A stretch of 61,465 nucleotides of DNA from a virus, in the IMG/VR virus record IMGVR_UViG_3300019889_000016, positions 1-61,465 of that record, one strand, 5' to 3'. The notes below the pieces were generated by a model. It ran no database searches. It had not been told where the DNA came from and worked only from the letters and a program-made list of their open reading frames with translations. Positions 29,572 through 38,429 of the stretch are shown here, one piece after another. The translations under genes were made by a program, and so were the position numbers. The stretch's first letter is position 1, and each line of letters starts with the position of its first letter.

Positions 29572-30176
29572 GGTGCCTCCTGGGGCTTGCGGGCCAGGGC
29601 CTCGACGTTCAGCCACGCCTCCGCTGCAGGATTCCACCTGGTGACCTCGGCGGGCGGGATGATCTTCGCCGGGTACATGTAGCCGACGTGCAGCACGTCG
29701 AGCCCGGCGTCTTCCATGATCACCCGCAGCGCCCCAGTGGAGAACCGAAAGAAGTCGCTGGGGTAGCCGTGGATCGGGAACGTCTGGTGGGTCTGCACGT
29801 ACACCAGGCCCCCAGGCCGGACGACGGCGGCGGCGGCCTGCATGGCCACCCACGGGCGTTCCAGGTGCTCGAACAGGGAGCAGGCCACGTAGGCGTCGAA
29901 CAGGGTGCCCAGCCCATCGGTGTCGGGCCGGATCATGGTCAGGTGGTGGGCGTCGTCCACGATGTCGACGTCCTGGCCTGGGTAGGCGTCGACCTTGGTC
30001 CACTCGCCATGGGGCGCCCACGCCGTGTGGTGCGTCGGGTTGGCCGGCTCCTGACGCAGGGTGCCCACCTCGATGATCTTCGGCTCGAACAGGGTGGCCA
30101 GCCACGACACCAGGCGGCTGGCGCCGTCGGCCTGACCCCGCCCGATGTGGGCGGGGTCCAGGTCGGGGTCGGTCAT
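29568..30176 (-). CDS. SAM-dependent methyltransferase-like protein
   Basis: 202 residues. Class I methyltransferase traces: KIIEVGTLR (motif I replaced by a short variant), VDIVDDAHHL (acidic strand), CSLFEHLERPWVAMQAAAAV and RPGGLVYVQTHQTFP (post motifs), then FRFSTGALRVIMEDAGLDVL. Similar to methyltransferases of glycan biosynthesis (methyltransferase type 11). Motif I lacks the usual GxGxG, so cofactor binding is not certain. Confidence 0.7.
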   Translation of the reverse strand: MTDPDLDPAHIGRGQADGASRLVSWLATLFEPKIIEVGTLRQEPANPTHHTAWAPHGEWTKVDAYPGQDVDIVDDAHHLTMIRPDTDGLGTLFDAYVACSLFEHLERPWVAMQAAAAVVRPGGLVYVQTHQTFPIHGYPSDFFRFSTGALRVIMEDAGLDVLHVGYMYPAKIIPPAEVTRWNPAAEAWLNVEALARKPQEAP

Positions 30177-30694
30177 CCCCAGTTGGCGCCGGGGCGGGCA
30201 GCCTCGGCCACCTCGAACAGGTCGCCCTGCGGGACCACCAGGCCGCCGCGCACGGCCTCCACCTGGGTGCGCAGCGCCCTCTGGAGCCGACGGTTGTTGT
30301 CGAGCTGCTCGGCGGCCTCATCGGCATCAGGCCAGTCGGCGTACCGCTCCGACAGCGTCGCGACGATGTCTTCCCACGGCCGGTCGATGAGCACGAACCG
30401 CACCTCGACCCCGGCGTCGAGCGCCGGGCGCCACATGTTCGACTGGATCAGCGCGAACGGCCACACGATGCCGGTGACCACGTGGTGCTCGGCGAGGCCA
30501 TCGCTGGCCAGGTTGGTGACGTGGTGCAGGAACTCGGCGGCCCGCCACTGGAGCCACGACACGTCAGCGGCCGGCGGCGGCCCATCGGCCACGTCGTCCA
30601 GCTCCGCGACGAACGCCTGCCCGCCTTCGATCAGCTGGTCGTGGAGGGTCGTCTTGCCGGAGCCCGAGGCCCCGGTCACGTAGGTGATGCGCAT
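30173..30694 (-). CDS. P-loop kinase-like NTPase
   Basis: 173 residues from the ATG (MRITYVTGASGSGKTT); a GTG nine bases upstream (30703) is an alternative. Walker A GASGSGKTT lies at the N-terminus. HVVTGIVWPFALIQSNMW and VEVRFVLIDRPWEDIVATL give the core strand and the phosphate-sensing region of small-molecule or nucleotide kinases. Substrate unknown; in some phages such kinases act on hydroxylated DNA bases. Ends ANWG, overlapping the methyltransferase start. Confidence 0.75.
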   Translation of the reverse strand: MRITYVTGASGSGKTTLHDQLIEGGQAFVAELDDVADGPPPAADVSWLQWRAAEFLHHVTNLASDGLAEHHVVTGIVWPFALIQSNMWRPALDAGVEVRFVLIDRPWEDIVATLSERYADWPDADEAAEQLDNNRRLQRALRTQVEAVRGGLVVPQGDLFEVAEAARPGANWG

Positions 30695-30704
30695 CGCGGT
30701 CACG

Positions 30705-30776
30705 CTACCTGCCGGGGCCTCGGGGCGGGAACCGATCAGCCGTCTCGCTGGCCTCCAGCGTTACCTCGGCCCTCAT
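30705..30776 (-). CDS. Possible 23-aa micro-ORF
   Basis: MRAEVTLEASETADRFPPRG begins a short frame whose ATG shares a base with the stop of the dioxygenase gene (TGATG) and whose TAG lies two bases before an in-frame start of the kinase gene. Fit between neighbours is the only evidence. Confidence 0.35.
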   Translation of the reverse strand: MRAEVTLEASETADRFPPRGPGR

Positions 30777-31654
30777 CAGCGGACCGGCTGGTCGGTGATG
30801 ATCGGCCAGTACCAGCCGCCCGCCGGGTGCTGCACCGGCGGCATCGGGAAGTCCGGCCGGTGGTCGATCCCGGAGAAATGCGCGATCAGCGACGGCCGGT
30901 AGGCGTTCGGCACCAGCGGCGTCGAACCCCGGTGGTACAGCCGCGGGTGCCAGATCAACACGTCACCGGCGGCTGCCGCGTAGTCGACCACCGGCGCGTT
31001 GCGGGCGTCGATCTCGGCCTCGACCAGGTCCGTCAGGATGGCCTCCGTGTGGGCGGGCCACGCCGGGTCGTTGACGTCGACATAGCGGCGCACCTTCTCG
31101 AACGTGAGCCGGTGCCACAGGTGCGACCCGGGCACGTACTGGAACACCCCCGACGACGGGTGCACGTCCCCCAGAGCGATCCACACGGCGGCGTAGTGGT
31201 CACCGGTGATCGCCGGGTTGAGGTAGCCGTCCTGGTGCCAGTTCCGCCGGGTCGACGTCCACCCGGTCAGGTTCAGGTGCAGTCCCATCGCCTCGCCTAC
31301 GAGCTTCTCCAGCTCGGTGGCCAGCTCCCCGGACATGCACAGCTCCAACAGCGCCGGAGTCCGCATGTAGGGGCAGGCGTCGGGCCAGCCGCCCGGCTGG
31401 TCGGCGTCGACGACGTAGAGGCCTTCGGGGTTGCCGCGGCCCGTGATCCACGTGCCATCGCCACCTTCGGGGGCCATGTCGTCGGTGGCCGGGTGGAACT
31501 GCCGGAACCCGTTGCCGGCGGTCCACGCGTCCTCGTAGGCGGCGATCAGGTCGCCGGGGATCAGCTCGGGGAGATGGACGATGCCTTCGTCGTTCCAGTC
31601 GGCTGGCGACCGGTCGGGGGGCGGGTCAGATAGGTCCGTCAGGGTGATTGCCAT
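30776..31654 (-). CDS. Phytanoyl-CoA dioxygenase-like Fe(II)/2-oxoglutarate oxygenase
   Basis: 292 residues. PhyH-type jelly roll with the iron ligands H140 and D142 in WHQDGYLNP, a following GDHYAAVWIALGDV and SSGVFQYVPGSHLW, and the distal His/Arg region IWHPRLYHRGS (H236/H241). These enzymes hydroxylate small molecules, lipids, sugars or sometimes nucleobases. First gene of the cassette; a -10 box (31661-31666) ends six bases before the ATG, implying a leaderless mRNA. Substrate unknown. Confidence 0.85.
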   Translation of the reverse strand: MAITLTDLSDPPPDRSPADWNDEGIVHLPELIPGDLIAAYEDAWTAGNGFRQFHPATDDMAPEGGDGTWITGRGNPEGLYVVDADQPGGWPDACPYMRTPALLELCMSGELATELEKLVGEAMGLHLNLTGWTSTRRNWHQDGYLNPAITGDHYAAVWIALGDVHPSSGVFQYVPGSHLWHRLTFEKVRRYVDVNDPAWPAHTEAILTDLVEAEIDARNAPVVDYAAAAGDVLIWHPRLYHRGSTPLVPNAYRPSLIAHFSGIDHRPDFPMPPVQHPAGGWYWPIITDQPVR

Positions 31655-31660
31655 GAGCGG

Positions 31661-31688
31661 ACGTTAGCGCGCTACCGGAACCGCGCTA
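31661..31688 (-). promoter_or_regulatory. Operator repeat with TAACGT box before the dioxygenase
   Basis: Two half-sites, GTTAGCGCGCTAC and CCGCGCTAC. Minus-strand -10 TAACGT at 31661-31666. The -35 region is poor, but the box is placed so that the A of the ATG would be near the transcription start. Confidence 0.6.
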
Positions 31689-33383
31689 CAGCTCGTCGAT
31701 GGTGAGGGGGCCGAGCTGCATGCGCGCCGTCTGCCCTGGCGTGTTGATCCCGACGTGAGCGAACAGGACGCCGCCGTACCCGTAGCCGGTGTGCCCCCAC
31801 CCGCCGGTATCGGTCCACGTGAAACCCCAGTCGGGGTCCCCCATCGGCGGCGGGTCCATGCCGATCGGGTAGAACCGGCCGCGCATGGTGTCGCCCACGA
31901 TGTCGGTGTCGGCGTTGTGCGGGAAGCAACTAGCGAAGTCGGCCCACGATCCGGGGCCACCGGAAGTGACGTCGGCGCCGGCCTGGGTGTACTGCAGGTG
32001 GTTGGCGTCGATGCGGGCCACCAACCCGGTGAAGTCCCCGAGGGGACCGGCCATCTCGATGTCGATGAGCGCCGATCGGTAGGCACGGTCGGCGTCGTCC
32101 TGCAGCACGGTGAGGGTGACCACGTTGCCGGACCGTTCGGACGCCAGCACCTGTCCCCCGGCCGACAGCCGCAGCCCAGGAATCACGCTGTTCGTCAGGC
32201 CGAGCAGGGCCGGTGGGCCGACCTCGCCGAGGGTGCCAGCCCACACAGCCCGGTTGATGATCCACGGGATCGCGAAGAAGATGTTCGACCACGCCATGTA
32301 CGCCAGGTAGGCGCCGGTGTCGGGGTCCACGAACGCTCGCAGCGGGTTGCCGTGCTGGCCGACCAGCAGCCCGCCGTCGCCGTTGTGCCACACGTTCTTG
32401 ACCGACATGTCGGGGGCCTGGACTTCGGGCAGCAGGTACATGAACCGCTCGTTGGACTCCGAGCCGGACAGGCGCACGAACTCGCCGCGGCGGCCACCGG
32501 GGGCGACGACGGTGCGGCGGGTGTTGACGTTGCGGGCCGTGGGGTCGGCGGGCACCGTCAAGGTCAGCGACTGGAACCGGTCCCAGTCGCGTTCGTCCCA
32601 CCCGACGTAGGCGCGGTCCTTGTCCCGGATCGTGGCCAGCGTGAACACCGCCACCTGGTCGGCCGGCACGAGATGGCGGTCGGCCTGGGTGCCGGTGAAC
32701 TCGACGGCGGTCGCTCCGACCAACTCGGCGAACGCCTGGACGTCGGCGGCGGCGATCTGCGTGTCGGCGTCGCCGTACCACAGCTTGATCTTGTGCCCGA
32801 ACGGGCGGATGGCGTCGAGGTTCTGCATCGGGTCGATGTCGGGCAGCGCCGCGGTCCACGCCGCGCCTGACCCCCAGTCGGCGTTGATGGCGGCCTGGAG
32901 CCCCGGGTTGGAATCGTAGAACGCTTCGGCGTCGACGATGGGACCGACCAACGCCACGGACGCCACCTTGCCCGGGTTGCGCCACGCCCAGTTCAGAGCG
33001 TTGAGGTGCCCATCCCGAAACGCCAGGATGGCGACCTTGTCGGCGCGGGTGTCGATCCACACCTGGCCGGCAGCCCAGTCCAGGGCATCGTCGACGTGCC
33101 CCCCGGCGTCCACGACGTCGGGGGTGGCCCACTGGCTCATGCCACCGAGCGACGGTGCCAGCAGCGGGTAGCCGGGGCTGGTCGCTGCGGAGAACACGCC
33201 ATCGAACGCGCCGTCCAAGTCGGTGACCGCGTCGTGCAGGTAGTCGTGGAAGAACAGGATCGGCAGCCGACCCTGGGGGCGTTGCAGACGTTCGACGTGC
33301 AGGGCGAGCTGCTCGCCCACGACGAAGCTGTCGCCGGTGTAGCGGGTCCACCGGGTGAACCCCAGCGGCGGGACGACGTTCAC
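31686..33383 (-). CDS. Tail protein with alpha/beta-hydrolase fold
   Basis: 565 residues from GTG (VNVVPPLGFTRWTRYTG). Residues 25-270 resemble an alpha/beta hydrolase: LPILFFHDYLHDAV, SPGYPLLAPSLGGM, KVAILAFRDGHLNALNW (nucleophile elbow, but with D124 where Ser is usual), ASVALVGPIV, HKIKLWYGDADTQI and a final His region (ADRHLVPADQV). The C-terminal half is beta-rich and ends with GWGHTGYGYGG. Likely a tail-tip or receptor protein acting on the cell surface. The changed nucleophile suggests either a dehalogenase-like mechanism or a non-catalytic binding module. Confidence 0.7.
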   Translation of the reverse strand: MNVVPPLGFTRWTRYTGDSFVVGEQLALHVERLQRPQGRLPILFFHDYLHDAVTDLDGAFDGVFSAATSPGYPLLAPSLGGMSQWATPDVVDAGGHVDDALDWAAGQVWIDTRADKVAILAFRDGHLNALNWAWRNPGKVASVALVGPIVDAEAFYDSNPGLQAAINADWGSGAAWTAALPDIDPMQNLDAIRPFGHKIKLWYGDADTQIAAADVQAFAELVGATAVEFTGTQADRHLVPADQVAVFTLATIRDKDRAYVGWDERDWDRFQSLTLTVPADPTARNVNTRRTVVAPGGRRGEFVRLSGSESNERFMYLLPEVQAPDMSVKNVWHNGDGGLLVGQHGNPLRAFVDPDTGAYLAYMAWSNIFFAIPWIINRAVWAGTLGEVGPPALLGLTNSVIPGLRLSAGGQVLASERSGNVVTLTVLQDDADRAYRSALIDIEMAGPLGDFTGLVARIDANHLQYTQAGADVTSGGPGSWADFASCFPHNADTDIVGDTMRGRFYPIGMDPPPMGDPDWGFTWTDTGGWGHTGYGYGGVLFAHVGINTPGQTARMQLGPLTIDEL

Positions 33384-34189
33384 GCCGCGACGGCCCGGAT
33401 CGACGCCAGGCCCAGCACGCTGGCCGACACCCGCGCGGTGAAGTTGCCACCCACCCCGGTGCCGGCGATCACGTAGTCGCCGGGACTGTGCGCGGCCAGC
33501 CGGGCGAACGGGTCGACGGTGCGGGCCGTGGTGGTGTCCATGTCCGGCACCGGGACGCCGTCGAGCGCCGCGAAGATGCCGAGCTGGGCCTGGGGGTAGA
33601 TGCCGAACGACGCCTCCGCTGGACCACCCGGCGGCTGGATCGCGGGGACGTGGCCGTGCAGGTAGATGGGCCGCGCCAGGTCCGGAACGGTGATCAGCAG
33701 CCCGGGCACGGCGGCGGTGACGAACCCACCGCTGGTGCCGGTGACGGTGACGGTGCTGCTGATCGACGCGAACGCCACCTCGATCCCGCCGCCGTGTAGG
33801 GCCAGGTCGCTGGCGTGGGCGCTGAGCGCCGAGGGAGTGATGGTGCCCAACGGGTCGTCCTCCACGGTGAAAGCCTCGAACGGGCCGCCGGTGACCGGCA
33901 CGGTGACGAAGCTGACGAACAGGCCGCACTCGGGGACGCGGCGCTCGATGCGGTAGGTGGTGTTCTCCGGGAAGATGTCGCTGTTGGGGACCAGGTCCAA
34001 CGACCACACCCCGGCGTTGCTGATGCCGTTCCCGGTGCTGAGCAACGTCTCACCGACGATGGCCCGGCCGGTCGACACAGTCTTGCCCAGCACGGGACGG
34101 CCCTGGGCGCCGGCCAGCCGGACACGCACCTCGGCGGGCCACGGCGTCGACGTGTCGGGCAGGTCCAGATCCTCGTAGATGACCGTCAC
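33380..34189 (-). CDS. Minor tail protein
   Basis: 269 residues from GTG (VTVIYEDLDLPDTSTPW). All-beta sequence with strand repeats (AGVWSLDLVPNSDIFPENT, TTYRIERRVPECGLFVSFV, ISSTVTVTGTSGGFVTAAV). Lies in the tail-tip operon; overlaps the hydrolase-like gene. Likely a tail fibre or receptor-binding component. Confidence 0.65.
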   Translation of the reverse strand: MTVIYEDLDLPDTSTPWPAEVRVRLAGAQGRPVLGKTVSTGRAIVGETLLSTGNGISNAGVWSLDLVPNSDIFPENTTYRIERRVPECGLFVSFVTVPVTGGPFEAFTVEDDPLGTITPSALSAHASDLALHGGGIEVAFASISSTVTVTGTSGGFVTAAVPGLLITVPDLARPIYLHGHVPAIQPPGGPAEASFGIYPQAQLGIFAALDGVPVPDMDTTTARTVDPFARLAAHSPGDYVIAGTGVGGNFTARVSASVLGLASIRAVAA

Positions 34190-34198
34190 CGCGTGCTC

Positions 34199-34849
34199 CT
34201 AGTCGGTCTGCTGGATGCGGGCAAGGTAGCTGACCCCGTCGAGGATGATGTCGGCCCCACCGGAGCTAGCCAGTACCCCGGTGGCCCGGTCGATGGTGAA
34301 GACGGTGACCGCGCCGAACGCCCCAACGCAGGGGATCGTCAGATCGTTGTCAGGCCAGTAGGGCTCCGGCAGCGTGAAGATCGGGTTGAGCGCACCCGAT
34401 GCCCGATGCGCCCACCCCCGCAGCTCCACCCGCCCGGACCGCATCGTGAACATGACCTGGGCGTTGCCGTTCTGACCGGGGGGCACGGTGCCAGCGGTGT
34501 GCCCCCACGTGCCGGTGAACTGGGGTTCGGCGTCATTGCCGACGATGTGCCAGTCCTCGCAGTCCCCCGACCGGCGCCCCAACACGAAGCACCCCGGGCT
34601 GGACCCGGCGTACATCAGCAGCACCCGGTCACCGGGCCGCAGCGTCACCGGCGCGGCGATGGACGCTCCGTGGGTGTCGCCCAGGGGACCCTCGGGGCCG
34701 TCGGGCCGCACCAGCGCGGTGGTGTTCGTCGGGTCGACCGACACCACGACACCGGGCACCGCCACCAGGCCGGCCTCGATGGCGGCGTCGCGGCCGGCCT
34801 GCGTCGCGGCGTTGACCGCTTCGAGCAGCAGGTCACGTTCGACGCTCAT
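34199..34849 (-). CDS. Minor tail protein with OB-like N-terminus
   Basis: 216 residues, ATG overlapping the previous TGA. N-terminal helix (ERDLLLEAVNAATQAGRDAA), then VVSVDPTNTTALVRPDGPEG and PVTLRPGDRVLLMYAGSSPG, reminiscent of the OB-fold of tail spike or baseplate accessory proteins. The C-terminal half is beta-rich (VMFTMRSGRVELRGWAHRAS). Part of the tail-tip set. Confidence 0.65.
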   Translation of the reverse strand: MSVERDLLLEAVNAATQAGRDAAIEAGLVAVPGVVVSVDPTNTTALVRPDGPEGPLGDTHGASIAAPVTLRPGDRVLLMYAGSSPGCFVLGRRSGDCEDWHIVGNDAEPQFTGTWGHTAGTVPPGQNGNAQVMFTMRSGRVELRGWAHRASGALNPIFTLPEPYWPDNDLTIPCVGAFGAVTVFTIDRATGVLASSGGADIILDGVSYLARIQQTD

Positions 34850-35955
34850 CCCTCTTCCTCCAGCAGATCGGCGAGCGACTCGGACCACACCCGGCGCAGC
34901 TCGTTCGGCATCGACGCCGTGTCGTCGAGCGGCAACGTCCACGACTGCGCGCGGTACTTGTCACCGCGCCACTGCACCACGTCGAACGTGTCGCGCCGGG
35001 GGTCGATCGCCGTCGAGAAGTTCGCCCACCGGTACGCCGAGAAATCAGCCTGGCCGGCGGCCTTCGCAGCCTGGCGGGCCTGGGCGTTCGACTCGACGCC
35101 CTGCTGGTCGATCTCCTTCACGACGTAGAACCCGCTCTTGGCGTAACTGTTCGGCGCCTCCGCGGGCACCAGCCACTCGCCCCACACCGGCGCTGCGGTG
35201 AACCCCGAGTTGATCACCACGTAGCTGTTCGGGGCCTTGAGCTGGTCGTCGGCCTCGGTGATGCTGTCGGCGATCACGTTGGTGCCGGCCTCATAGATGA
35301 ACGTCGGTTCGACCGCTTCCATGGACGGCACATTGCGGATCACCGCGGTGCCCACATTGTCGAAATACAGGCTGTAGAACCCCGCCATCGCTGCCAGCTC
35401 ATTGATCACTTTGAGCCGGTTCGTATTGGGCTTCCACACCACCCATTCCGAGAACGCCGCGTCGGTCGATTCGACCGACCGCTCGATGACCCCGGCGGCG
35501 TCGAGCTGCTGGTGCAGGGCGTCATAGATGCTCGCGCCGGGGCCGTAGAAGTTGATGCCCCGGCTGCCCTGGTTGATGGTGCACGCCTGGTCCAACATGG
35601 TGCCGTTGGTCCACCACTGCTCCCCGACGGCGGCGTACTGCACCGACCCCGACAGCACCAGCTCGCGCACGGCGTCGGCGAACAGGAACACCCCCAGCGG
35701 CCATTCGGTGCCGTCTTGGAACACCATCCACGGCCGCACCCGCATCGCGAGCGTGTCGATATCGGCGGTCACCGACGGGGGCAGCAGCAGCCCGTCCATC
35801 GACCGTTTCACGGCCCGGTTGATGTTGTTGGTGATCGACGGCGGCGACTGCATGTCGACGTCCAGGGCGCCCAGCAGGCTGTTCTGCTTGTCGAGCAGAT
35901 CGAACCGGAACGACGCTGCCCGCTGGCCGAGCCCGTCGAGCGTCAACAAGCTCAC
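34846..35955 (-). CDS. Tail-associated baseplate hub-like protein
   Basis: 369 residues from GTG overlapping the previous TGA. Pattern typical of actinophage tail tip hub proteins: DKQNSLLGALDVDMQSPPSI, VFQDGTEWPLGVFLFADAV, VGEQWWTNGTMLDQACTI, then NELAAMAGFYSLYFDNVGT. The C-terminal domain includes FSTAIDPRRDTFDVVQW, common in hub proteins. Probably forms the tail tip with the 825-aa protein. Confidence 0.75.
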   Translation of the reverse strand: MSLLTLDGLGQRAASFRFDLLDKQNSLLGALDVDMQSPPSITNNINRAVKRSMDGLLLPPSVTADIDTLAMRVRPWMVFQDGTEWPLGVFLFADAVRELVLSGSVQYAAVGEQWWTNGTMLDQACTINQGSRGINFYGPGASIYDALHQQLDAAGVIERSVESTDAAFSEWVVWKPNTNRLKVINELAAMAGFYSLYFDNVGTAVIRNVPSMEAVEPTFIYEAGTNVIADSITEADDQLKAPNSYVVINSGFTAAPVWGEWLVPAEAPNSYAKSGFYVVKEIDQQGVESNAQARQAAKAAGQADFSAYRWANFSTAIDPRRDTFDVVQWRGDKYRAQSWTLPLDDTASMPNELRRVWSESLADLLEEEG

Positions 35956-38429
35956 AGGCCCGGCACCCCGGCGACCTGCGCCACCGACGTGTCATGCACG
36001 CTGGGGGTGTCGGCCACCTCAACGATGCCGATCTCGGACAGCCACATCTCGGTTCCCCGGTCGTCGGCCCGTCGGTTGCGGCCCTCGGGGACCGTGAGGC
36101 TGGCCAGCCACCGGTTGCCTTCGCCGTCGCGGACGCACACGTACGGCACCGGCGCCCACCCCAGGTCGCGCAGCGGCGAGAACAGGTCCATCGTCGGCAA
36201 CGCCACCGTGCACCCGAACGACAGCAGCACCGTGCGAGAGAACCCGTCGCCCCGGCGTTCCAGCGGCCGGAACGCCACCTGCCGGTTGCGGCCGTAGATG
36301 CGGCGCAGCTCGACGTCGGCGGCCTCCAGGAACGACCAGTCGCGGTTCACCTCGCCGGTCCATACCTCGGGGTACACGCAGCCCATGCCGGTCGCGGCGT
36401 TGCTGGAGAACGCCAGCGCCACCTGGCCGCCCGGCACCGTTTCGCTGATCGGGTCCGACCAGTCGCCCGTCACCAAGTCCTCCCGCACCACCCGGACCCG
36501 GTAGGACGACCGCACCCCGATGCGGGCCTCGTGGTCGTTCCACACGGTGTTGAGGCGGCCGTGCACCAGCGCCACCCGCTCCCAGTCGGGGGACAGGTCG
36601 TCCATGCGGTCGACGTGGTAGGCGGCGACGTCGGGGGTGCCTGACGGGGCCGCAGACCAGGTGAGCTGCACGTACGGCATGGTGTCCTCGGCGCAGCCCT
36701 CACACCCGGATTCGCCGGAGCAGATCTCGACGTGGTGTGCGGTCAACGACCCGTTGCTGGTGCCCACCCCGGTGACCGCCGCGGGCACCTCGACCAGCTG
36801 GGCGAGGATGTCGCTGCTCAGTTCGGCGTCGGTCAACGCGTGGAGCGTGGTCCCGGACGGGAAGAACCCGTCGGCGTAGTCGATGTCGGTGCCGAACGTC
36901 TGGTCGTCGGTGTGTACGTCGGCCATCAGCGCGGCGATGCGCCACGGCCGGTCCTCGGTCGATGCCGGCGACGAGAACCGCAGCTCGTACTGGGCGGCCA
37001 GCAGCTGCTCGCTGTTCGGGAACCGGAACTGCACCGTCTTGTAGACGGCGTTCGTGTCGTCGGTGTTGCTGACCGGCGCCGACACGGGGAGCCGGTCGAC
37101 GTCGGCGGCGGTGACTTCGACGGCGTCGAGCACCTTGACGCCACCCGAGTCGTACACCTCGGCCCGCAGCGGTGCGACCGGGCGCCCCAGGGTGGGGACC
37201 CAGCCGGCGACGGCGAACGCCTGCCCGTAGATCGTCGGGCCACCGGCCATCGTCAGGAACTGGGACACGGTATTGGTGCCCCAGCACACGGCACCCCGGG
37301 ACAGGTTGTAGGGCATGGTGTCGTCGATCACCGTGGCGCCGTCGAGCATGCGCGCCGCGGGGATGCCGTCGACCTGGGGGCCGGCGGGATCCATCAGGAT
37401 CGACCCGGTGCCCGGCAGCCCGGACGTGAACGCGGGCCGGAACGTCTGCTGGTGGTTGCGCCAGTCGCCGGTCGTGCTGCGGCCCCGCATGTTCCGCCAC
37501 GGCAGCACGGCGTTGGCGACGGCGTCCACGGAGTAGTCGGTGATCCGGCGGGCCATCAGCGTCATGTCTTCCCCGGCGACCACGGCGGGCGACCCAGTGG
37601 CGTTGGGAGTCGCCATGTCGAACGGCACCCACAGCAACGGGGCCGTGGGGGAGCCGATGCCGACACCGCGACGCCGTTCGGGGATCGACCACACCCGCAG
37701 GTACAAGCGGTCCAGGCGCCACGACCCGGGGCCGGCCCGGCACGTGATCCGAATCTTCCGGGTGCCACCGGAGGCGAAGTCGCGGACCATCTGCGGCGTC
37801 CAGTGTGACCACGCCGACGCGCCCTGCTGGACGATGGCCTCACCCCACCGCACCGAGCCGCCCACGAACCCCGACGACCAGAACGGGAAGTCCCGCGCCC
37901 ACAGCGCACCGCCCGGGTCGTAGCGGGTCACCCGCAGCGTGATGTTGCCTCGGAAGAACGGTTCCACCGCCAGGACGTGCCGGTCCAACCCGAACGCGCC
38001 GGTGGTGAACTGGGCGTCGAAGAAGGCGTTGAGCGTCGACGACGCGATGAACAGGCCGTCGTCGAAGGCGTTGAGCCGGCTCGGTGTGATCGGCGTCGAC
38101 AGGTTCTCATTGAACATGCCCGTACCGCCGGTGACGGCGGACACGGAGAAGTCGTTGTGGGTGATTGGCCCCCACGCCTCGTCGCCCTGCTCGACCAGGT
38201 CCACCAGCATGGGGCGGGGCAGGGTGCCGTAGCCGCCGCCCAACACGGGAGCCGACGCGCCGAGCCCGGCGTACAGCTCGATGGTGTCCAGGTCCCCGGT
38301 GCGGGCGACCTCCCACTGGAGTTCCCCGACATCGGACGCGGCGTCGATCACGGTGTGGCCGTAGCCAACGTCCAGGTGCTCGATGCCCCGCTTGCCGGGG
38401 GAGTTGGGGTTCCAGTCGGGCAGGCCCAT
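35952..38429 (-). CDS. Large minor tail protein
   Basis: 825 residues; ATG shares a base with the tape measure stop (TGATG). Beta-rich throughout. The N-terminal part (ELQWEVARTGDLDTIELYAG) and a carbohydrate-binding-like region around 170-260 are followed by a fibronectin-like segment near residue 610 (MPYVQLTWSAAPSGTPDVAA, DDLSPDWERVALVHGRLNTV). Directly after the tape measure, where distal tail proteins are encoded. Contains a CSGESGCEGC cluster that may be structural. Confidence 0.75.
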   Translation of the reverse strand: MGLPDWNPNSPGKRGIEHLDVGYGHTVIDAASDVGELQWEVARTGDLDTIELYAGLGASAPVLGGGYGTLPRPMLVDLVEQGDEAWGPITHNDFSVSAVTGGTGMFNENLSTPITPSRLNAFDDGLFIASSTLNAFFDAQFTTGAFGLDRHVLAVEPFFRGNITLRVTRYDPGGALWARDFPFWSSGFVGGSVRWGEAIVQQGASAWSHWTPQMVRDFASGGTRKIRITCRAGPGSWRLDRLYLRVWSIPERRRGVGIGSPTAPLLWVPFDMATPNATGSPAVVAGEDMTLMARRITDYSVDAVANAVLPWRNMRGRSTTGDWRNHQQTFRPAFTSGLPGTGSILMDPAGPQVDGIPAARMLDGATVIDDTMPYNLSRGAVCWGTNTVSQFLTMAGGPTIYGQAFAVAGWVPTLGRPVAPLRAEVYDSGGVKVLDAVEVTAADVDRLPVSAPVSNTDDTNAVYKTVQFRFPNSEQLLAAQYELRFSSPASTEDRPWRIAALMADVHTDDQTFGTDIDYADGFFPSGTTLHALTDAELSSDILAQLVEVPAAVTGVGTSNGSLTAHHVEICSGESGCEGCAEDTMPYVQLTWSAAPSGTPDVAAYHVDRMDDLSPDWERVALVHGRLNTVWNDHEARIGVRSSYRVRVVREDLVTGDWSDPISETVPGGQVALAFSSNAATGMGCVYPEVWTGEVNRDWSFLEAADVELRRIYGRNRQVAFRPLERRGDGFSRTVLLSFGCTVALPTMDLFSPLRDLGWAPVPYVCVRDGEGNRWLASLTVPEGRNRRADDRGTEMWLSEIGIVEVADTPSVHDTSVAQVAGVPGL

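Noticed and set aside
33006-35128. Long plus-strand ORFs opposite the tail genes
   Set aside because: Shadows of the minor tail genes; no conserved protein features.
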